From IMG/VR virus record IMGVR_UViG_3300035698_017019, positions 1-35,231 of that record: 35,231 nt of DNA; one strand, 5' to 3'. The DNA is from a virus. Below, in pieces: positions 31,291 through 35,231 of the stretch. Numbering within the stretch: position 1 is the stretch's first letter; each line of letters begins with the position of its first letter. The position numbers and the translations under genes were made by a program. The notes beneath the pieces were generated by a model that was not told the DNA's origin, did not search any database, and saw nothing but the letters and a program-made list of their open reading frames with translations.

Positions 31291-31767
31291 TTATAAAGTT
31301 TCATCATCTTCTTTAAACACTCTAGCAGTGTTAATTAAAATGTTTTTTAATTGATCTGAAATATTAAATCTTTTGGAATTGATCTCAATGGATTTAAATA
31401 TATTTCCATCGGCATGTCTTTCGGTTGCAGCTAGGCAATCCAAGAAAAATTCACATAGATCGATTAAGTTCATTCCACTAATACCTTCTTCGTGGAATTG
31501 TGGGTGATGTCTATTAACAGAATAATGATGATCTAATGCTGGCTTTAAATCTATTAGTGCTTGTTTATACTCATCCGATCCAAATGTTAATCCTTTTAAT
31601 TTTTCAGTGCTCTTAACAAAATGTTCAAATTCGGGTGGTTCTAATTTTGATGCGTCGTGTTTTTCTGCTTGCTTATTTAGAAGAGTTTCAAATACGCTAA
31701 CATACTCTCTAACCTTCTTAATATGTTTTAAAGTTTCGTCTATAACTTGTTCTTCTGTCATTAACAT
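31291..31767 (-). CDS. DUF5662-like phage protein
   Basis: I chose the ATG at 31767 (158 aa), preceded by GGAGGAG; an upstream ATG at 31833 would overlap the DUF488-like gene. The pattern H-D-x-SK (KHDASK), H..N.HHP (ALDHHYSVNRHHPQF) and a following helix MNLIDLCEFFLDCLAATERH matches the DUF5662 family, small phage and bacterial proteins with conserved histidines, perhaps metal-binding and HD-like. The biochemical role is unknown. Adjacent to accessory genes on the same transcript. Confidence 0.7.
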   Translation of the reverse strand: MLMTEEQVIDETLKHIKKVREYVSVFETLLNKQAEKHDASKLEPPEFEHFVKSTEKLKGLTFGSDEYKQALIDLKPALDHHYSVNRHHPQFHEEGISGMNLIDLCEFFLDCLAATERHADGNIFKSIEINSKRFNISDQLKNILINTARVFKEDDETL

Positions 31768-31792
31768 ATATCTCCTCCTATCAATTTTAAAT

Positions 31793-31972
31793 TTATTTAG
31801 TATATTCATTCCATTCAATATGAAATAATTCATTTATTCTATTAGCAACTAAGCTTCTATGACAATGATTATAATCCTTTTCAAAACAAACTAAAGCATA
31901 TTTTTTATTATTAATATTAATTTCATATGATATTCTTTTTATAATTACATTAAATATAAAATCATCATCCAT
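31793..31972 (-). CDS. DUF488-like protein, C-terminal half (split by in-frame stop)
   Basis: A 59-aa frame starting at an ATG that follows the TAA of 31973-32179 directly and in the same frame. It contains CFEKDYNHCHRSLVANRI, the signature C-terminal motif of DUF488 family proteins (usually CFEK...FCHRH/S). Together with the previous frame it would make one DUF488-like protein of about 128 aa. Possible readings: a nonsense mutation, two-part gene with restart, or stop readthrough. Confidence 0.65.
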   Translation of the reverse strand: MDDDFIFNVIIKRISYEININNKKYALVCFEKDYNHCHRSLVANRINELFHIEWNEYTK

Positions 31973-32179
31973 TTATTTATTAAATTTTATTTTATAATTA
32001 TCCCAATCATTATCATTTTTATATTTAATTAATATTTTCTTTGAAGGTGATAGATTTTTTAATAAAATATGATCAAAAGTATTAATCCATTGTGGTGGAT
32101 ATCGAGTTATAATTAAAATTTTATAATCATGTGGAAGTTTCTTAACTTTTGAAAAATAAGTAGTTATTAAATTTTTCAT
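31973..32179 (-). CDS. DUF488-like protein, N-terminal half
   Basis: A 68-aa frame with ATG at 32179 in a 4-nt ATGA overlap with the previous gene. It begins MKNLITTYFSKVKKLP and holds ITRYPPQW, the N-terminal DUF488 motif (S/T-RYPP-x-W). The usual DUF488 domain continues through a lysine-rich linker into the CFEK..CHR motif, which is here encoded after a TAA in the same frame. See the adjoining entry and finding. The biochemical role of DUF488 is not settled. Confidence 0.65.
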   Translation of the reverse strand: MKNLITTYFSKVKKLPHDYKILIITRYPPQWINTFDHILLKNLSPSKKILIKYKNDNDWDNYKIKFNK

Positions 32180-32481
32180 TTCTTAAATTCTATTTTTCTA
32201 TTTCTATGATTTACAACAACCTCTATAATTTTCTCATCATTATAAATATTAATACATGGTGTTATATGACCATTGGTTTTATGATCTATATCACATAATA
32301 TAGATTTAAATTCTTCACTTTGAATAATAATAGAGGCGTTTTCAAATTCATTAAAATTTTTAATCATATTCACAATATAACTAACCCATCTCATAATATT
32401 CATATCATGCATATATGACTTTGAATTGCATTTAAATGTTTTAGATCCCCATACTATATAACCATCACCGCTCTCTTCCAT
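32176..32481 (-). CDS. Unknown 101-aa protein
   Basis: The frame opens earlier at a TTG (32496), but the ATG at 32481 has AGGAG 5-6 nt upstream and is used. Soluble protein, two Cys (not paired in a motif), probable mixed alpha/beta. No family recognised. Its TGA stop overlaps the ATG of the DUF488-like frame. The sequence before its start (AAAATTGATAGGAG) recurs before the DUF5662-like gene, suggesting that these cassettes were copied or swapped. Confidence 0.55.
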   Translation of the reverse strand: MEESGDGYIVWGSKTFKCNSKSYMHDMNIMRWVSYIVNMIKNFNEFENASIIIQSEEFKSILCDIDHKTNGHITPCINIYNDEKIIEVVVNHRNRKIEFKK

Positions 32482-32498
32482 GCTTTCTCCTATCAATT

Positions 32499-32756
32499 TT
32501 AATTCTCCTGTGATGATTCTTCTGCAATTGGTCCATAATTGCCTGTGATTTTCATCCAGAGTTTTTCATACCATCTTGTGTAACACCATCCTTTGGGGGC
32601 TGAAACTGGTTCATACCTTTCATTCTTAACCATGGATTGAATTAATATCATACCATTAAGCATACCGTGCATATAAGGATCATAATCCCAGTTACCTTCA
32701 CTTGATTGAATATTCACAACAGAATCAATGTTCTCTATAAGTTTATCTTCTTTCAT
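32499..32756 (-). CDS. Small conserved-type phage protein with paralogue at window end
   Basis: An 85-aa protein (ATG at 32756, AAAGGAAATG upstream). The central stretch 'YDPYMHGMLNGMILIQSMV' followed by an aromatic C-terminus (RWYEKLWMKITG) is a layout seen in small phage early proteins. The C-terminus (WMKITGNYGPIAEESS) closely matches the partial gene at 35170-35231 (WMKITGKNKPIASESS). Function unknown. Confidence 0.65.
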   Translation of the reverse strand: MKEDKLIENIDSVVNIQSSEGNWDYDPYMHGMLNGMILIQSMVKNERYEPVSAPKGWCYTRWYEKLWMKITGNYGPIAEESSQEN

Positions 32757-32775
32757 AATACATTTCCTTTCTTTT

Positions 32776-33258
32776 TCAAAATAATTTTAATTCCACAATT
32801 TCTTTCAACTCATTTATTGTTAATTCTTTTATTTCTTTACAATTCCCAACATAAATTTTATTAGGATCACAATTAAGAATCATATTAGCACAGATATTAC
32901 ACGGTCTTATATCAAATTTTAAATCATGATAATCATAATTAAATCCATATAAATACCAATCACCATTTATTATTTTGGTTCCGGTCCTAGCAGCATTCAC
33001 AATACAATTTTGTTCTGAATGGGTTGAAACGCAAAGCTCATAATTCTTCCCACTAGGAGTATTATTTTCTTTTCTATAGCATCTATTTAAATCGCTACAA
33101 TTCTGCATTCCGCGAGGAGAACCATTATAACCAGTTGAAACTATACTATCATTTCTAACTACAACACAACCATAACATCTTCTTAAACAAGTAGATCTCT
33201 GAGATGCTGCTTGGGCAAATGACATATAATATTCTATTTTAGAAATTCTTTCACTCAT
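32776..33258 (-). CDS. Deoxycytidylate (dCMP) deaminase
   Basis: A 160-aa zinc enzyme that turns dCMP into dUMP, supplying dTMP synthesis for phage DNA. Catalytic zinc motif: H80-x-E82 (THSEQN) and C120-x2-C123 (RPCNIC). The N-terminal region matches the T4-type enzyme: 'CLRRCYGCVVVRNDSIVSTGYNGSPRG' (residues 24-50, split here for length) and C54/C60 positions of a possible second zinc site, as in T4 dCMP deaminase (193 aa). Allosteric regulation by dCTP/dTTP is known for the family. ATG at 33258 with GGGAG upstream. Confidence 0.88.
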   Translation of the reverse strand: MSERISKIEYYMSFAQAASQRSTCLRRCYGCVVVRNDSIVSTGYNGSPRGMQNCSDLNRCYRKENNTPSGKNYELCVSTHSEQNCIVNAARTGTKIINGDWYLYGFNYDYHDLKFDIRPCNICANMILNCDPNKIYVGNCKEIKELTINELKEIVELKLF

Positions 33259-33288
33259 TTATATATTCTCCCTTATCATTATAATATT

Positions 33289-33429
33289 TTATTCAAAACT
33301 ATCAAGTTTGATATTATGCTTAAATCTGTTTCTATATTTTAAACTTGTTTTGATTTTATGATCTAATGATATTTCTTCTAAAGATAATTTTAATCCGTTT
33401 ATATGCGCATCATCAATAATGTTAATCAT
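33289..33429 (-). CDS. Unknown 46-aa protein
   Basis: A short frame that starts at ATG 33429, overlapping the previous stop by 8 nt, with GGAG 8-9 nt upstream. The peptide (MINIIDDAHINGLKLSLEEI...) is soluble and ends with a basic, Arg/Lys-rich stretch. Good start context and packing between genes support it. Function unknown. Confidence 0.5.
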   Translation of the reverse strand: MINIIDDAHINGLKLSLEEISLDHKIKTSLKYRNRFKHNIKLDSFE

Positions 33430-33697
33430 TACACTGCTCCATTATTTTTTCTAATGCTATCAAATTTTTTAATGTTTCTATTTCATCTTTTTCTTCATAA
33501 GGAATCATGAAATTAATTTTTTGATAATCTTGATTATACATAATTTTAATTCTATATGAAACTGAAAAAATATTTTTTATTTTTTTATGAACCATTGACA
33601 TATATTTCGTTTTCCAAAATCTAAAATTTAAACAATCACTCGGGGGGTTTTCTAAATTAATACTGATGACAACAAATTCTCCCAATTCTTTAATCAT
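33422..33697 (-). CDS. Unknown 91-aa protein
   Basis: The frame opens at a GTG (33703), but the ATG at 33697 follows GGTGAGG and is used. Soluble, beta-rich start (LGEFVVISINLENPPSDC) and basic middle (KTKYMSMVHKKIK). No recognised motif. It starts 8 nt after the previous stop at 33705 and overlaps the next by 8 nt. Function unknown. Confidence 0.55.
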   Translation of the reverse strand: MIKELGEFVVISINLENPPSDCLNFRFWKTKYMSMVHKKIKNIFSVSYRIKIMYNQDYQKINFMIPYEEKDEIETLKNLIALEKIMEQCND

Positions 33698-33704
33698 AAT
33701 CACC

Positions 33705-34496
33705 TCACCATAAAATTGAAGCTGGATCTTTGCCCGGCCTTAATGGTAAAGCTCTCCAAAATTTCACTTCATCATAGGAACAAATTTTATTTTCAGTTTC
33801 AGGATCTTGCCATTCCATTTTATCAAAATCTAATAAAAAAGTTCTACTTCTGTTATCATGGTAAACCAAACAATTAACTTTTGTTTGGTATGCACCTTGA
33901 TCTCTATATGGGATTTGATCTGGAAAGTTGTTCCATTTATTTAAACGTTCACTTATTCTATCATGTTTTTCCCCTTTCCATCCACAGAAATTACAAACAT
34001 TTGTATTTGTTTCTTTATATTCTTCTTTTTTACTCATATCTAATATAGTTCCCTCATATGTGGATATGAAACTATCGTTGCCACAGTTTGGGCAATATTT
34101 ATGTTTTAAACGATATTCTTTTCTAAATTCTTCACCTTCAATACTATTTTTTAATCTTGCAAGCATCAATGAATAATGATCATCTTCTTCCATAAACTGG
34201 GTGTCAATACATTCATAAAATGCAAAATTTATTTCATTTTCAGTATGCTCACCAATATACTTATCTTTATTAATAACATAAACAACATCAGACATTTTAA
34301 TTTTTTCATGATGGATATCTATTAATAAATTTTCAGTTTCTTCATCCACAATAATATCATTTGATTTTGAAAACATTCCCAATGAAAATACTATATTTCC
34401 TTTTAAAGTTAATTCTTCATTCACTCTATCAAAATCATCTTTAAACTTGCTACTACCAATTAAAGTTATTATTTTATATTTAAATTCCTTTATCAT
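33705..34496 (-). CDS. Nucleoside 2-deoxyribosyltransferase-like / zinc-ribbon / DUF551-like fusion
   Basis: A 263-aa protein from the ATG at 34496 (AAAGGA upstream; the ATG at 34514 is less likely). Residues ~8-100 resemble nucleoside 2-deoxyribosyltransferase-like proteins: LIGSSKFKDDFDRVNEEL, IVFSLGMF, DIHHEKIKMSDVVYVINKDKYIGEHTENEI. This family handles nucleosides or nucleotides. Residues ~134-178 form a zinc ribbon (CPNC at 134-137, CNFC at about 168-171). The C-terminal ~60 residues, ending EVKFWRALPLRPG, resemble DUF551 (W.PLP.PP ending). Such triple fusion is unusual in one gene. The enzymatic role is inferred. Confidence 0.65.
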   Translation of the reverse strand: MIKEFKYKIITLIGSSKFKDDFDRVNEELTLKGNIVFSLGMFSKSNDIIVDEETENLLIDIHHEKIKMSDVVYVINKDKYIGEHTENEINFAFYECIDTQFMEEDDHYSLMLARLKNSIEGEEFRKEYRLKHKYCPNCGNDSFISTYEGTILDMSKKEEYKETNTNVCNFCGWKGEKHDRISERLNKWNNFPDQIPYRDQGAYQTKVNCLVYHDNRSRTFLLDFDKMEWQDPETENKICSYDEVKFWRALPLRPGKDPASILW

Positions 34497-34497
34497 T

Positions 34498-34677
34498 TTA
34501 TTTCCTTTTCTCATGTCTTAAATATGAAAGATAGCTAAAATAATTTGAATCTTTTAATACTTCACCTGTACTATTACAAAATCCACAATAAGTTAATGGA
34601 CCTCTTCCATCATCTGTAATTGCACACTCTTTCCAAGAACCTTCACCATGACAACAAGGACATTGAACTTTTTTCAT
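34498..34677 (-). CDS. Small zinc-binding protein, 59 aa
   Basis: ATG at 34677 with AAGGAAAGGA upstream; the stop overlaps the next gene's start region. Two Cys pairs, CPCC (near residues 6-9) and CGFC (near 32-35), flank CHGEG and TGE segments, recalling half of a DnaJ-type CxxCxGxG zinc domain. Shares 'DDGR' after a Cys motif with its upstream neighbour at 34752-34880. Function unknown. It holds the 15-mer at 34531-34545 discussed in the findings. Confidence 0.6.
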   Translation of the reverse strand: MKKVQCPCCHGEGSWKECAITDDGRGPLTYCGFCNSTGEVLKDSNYFSYLSYLRHEKRK

Positions 34678-34751
34678 TTAATCATTCCTTTCCTTATACA
34701 ACTTATCAATCTATATAATAGAACCCAAAATTATATATTCATGTTCTTTTA

Positions 34752-34880
34752 TTAAAGATTTCGATATTGTATATATTGAAATTTTTTCATATAATAATCA
34801 GTAGAAGCTCTTCCATCATCACACACAGGACAATTAAAGTGAGTATGTATAATATTACTACATAAATCACTATCATTCAT
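34752..34880 (-). CDS. Small Cys-motif protein, 42 aa
   Basis: ATG at 34880 preceded by ATGGAGAAT. The peptide carries CPVCDDGR at residues ~17-24, similar to the neighbour's CPCC...DDGR, but only one Cys pair, then an aromatic basic tail (YYMKKFQYIQYRNL). It may be a shortened relative of the 59-aa protein. The 34681-34751 gap holds only AT-rich sequence. Confidence 0.5.
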   Translation of the reverse strand: MNDSDLCSNIIHTHFNCPVCDDGRASTDYYMKKFQYIQYRNL

Positions 34881-34884
34881 TATT

Positions 34885-35151
34885 TTATTCTCCATTTTTC
34901 AAATCTTCTTTTAATCTTTTCATAAAAGTTTCTTCACTATCATCATCACTCAAAAGATAATCTATTCTTTGAGTATATATTGAAGCTTTTTTTAATAAGT
35001 CAATAGCAGTTTTCATCATTAATATTGTTTCTGTTTTATATTTATAATTATTTTCAATTTTAACATCTTCATTATTTCTTATTACTTCTTCAATTTCATC
35101 TACGATATAATTCAATTCATATTGTTTATAGTTAAAATGTCCACCACTCAT
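34885..35151 (-). CDS. Conserved small phage protein (MSGGHFNYKQYE family)
   Basis: An 88-aa protein (ATG at 35151, AAAGGAG upstream) starting MSGGHFNYKQYELNYIVDEIE, a typical opening of a widespread small phage family of unknown role. The rest is acidic and helical (residues ~30-85). Encoded 4 nt before the 42-aa gene and after a partial paralogue of the 85-aa gene. Confidence 0.75.
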   Translation of the reverse strand: MSGGHFNYKQYELNYIVDEIEEVIRNNEDVKIENNYKYKTETILMMKTAIDLLKKASIYTQRIDYLLSDDDSEETFMKRLKEDLKNGE

Positions 35152-35169
35152 ATAAGAGCTCCTTTATAA

Positions 35170-35231
35170 TTAATTTCCCGGTGATGATTCTGATGCGATT
35201 GGTTTATTCTTACCTGTTATTTTCATCCAAA
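35170..35231 (-). CDS. Partial gene at right edge, paralogue of the 85-aa protein at 32499
   Basis: Only the last 20 codons lie in the window; they read WMKITGKNKPIASESSPGN then TAA. The protein at 32499 ends WMKITGNYGPIAEESSQEN, so the two are paralogues. The start lies outside the window. Confidence 0.7.
   Translation of the reverse strand, partial: WMKITGKNKPIASESSPGN

Noticed and set aside
31973-31975. Stop-codon reassignment (TAA as sense)
   Set aside because: TAA ends nearly all other genes in this window at sensible places, and TGA also acts as stop, so a changed code is not supported.
34713-34740. Plus-strand TAGAACCCAAAATTATATA as a promoter copy
   Set aside because: It faces away from any plus-strand gene and lacks AACA; likely chance in AT-rich sequence.
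1-35231. tRNA genes, CRISPR array, insertion sequences
   Set aside because: I looked for cloverleaf-like segments, regular spaced repeats and transposase-type frames with terminal repeats and saw none.

Overview
The window looks like part of a large, AT-rich (about 70% A+T by eye) tailed-phage genome, from a contractile-tail myovirus that makes its own multi-subunit RNA polymerase. The evidence is a T4-type spike and baseplate set (a PAAR tip, a gp5-like hub, a gp53-like protein and a gpI/gp6-7-like wedge protein), a UvsX/RecA recombinase, and complete beta and beta' RNA polymerase subunits sitting among phage genes. The host cannot be read from the sequence. Nearly all genes lie on the minus strand, closely packed, often overlapping by a few bases, with good Shine-Dalgarno sites and mostly TAA stops. 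No tRNA, rRNA, CRISPR array or insertion sequence was seen, and no gene-free stretch exceeds 300 bases.

Layout in minus-strand transcription order (right to left). (a) 35231-30622: a cassette of small accessory and nucleotide-metabolism genes: a dCMP deaminase, a nucleoside-deoxyribosyltransferase-like/zinc-ribbon fusion, a DUF5662-like protein, a DUF488-like protein split by an in-frame stop, and several tiny genes that no long-ORF search would show. (b) 30526-29542: a small plus-strand island of two unknown genes, closed by a bidirectional terminator and separated from the RNA polymerase operon by a 192-bp divergent promoter region holding a perfect 17-bp inverted repeat. (c) 29349-19042: the RNA polymerase operon (an unknown 401-aa protein, a small 63-aa protein, beta', beta). 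Both catalytic subunits carry inteins inside the most conserved active-site motifs: a 401-aa LAGLIDADG intein in the beta' trigger loop and a 147-aa mini-intein in the beta GDK..RH..KG motif. (d) 18990-12719: a membrane/virion protein, a small basic protein, UvsX, a stand-alone 176-aa gene with its own promoter and terminator, and DNA-handling or unknown genes including a zinc-finger protein and an HNH-like protein. (e) 12654-1: the tail module: a gp53-like/repeat fibre, an unknown protein, the hub with an M23 peptidase, a PAAR tip, a membrane protein, an amidase, three further virion-type proteins, a wedge protein, a fibre/baseplate protein, and a partial zinc-finger (homing-endonuclease-like) gene cut by the window edge.

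Two promoter classes can be proposed. One is a repeated intergenic element, TTAGAACAAAATATAATAA (gene-strand sense), about 30-50 nt before six start codons, mostly of structural or recombination genes. It may be the target of the phage's own polymerase. The other is TTTAGCTATATATATTA, facing outward in both directions before the RNA polymerase operon and the plus-strand island, and possibly an early class. In this picture early transcription makes an intein-interrupted RNA polymerase that becomes active only after protein splicing and then transcribes the recombination and tail genes.
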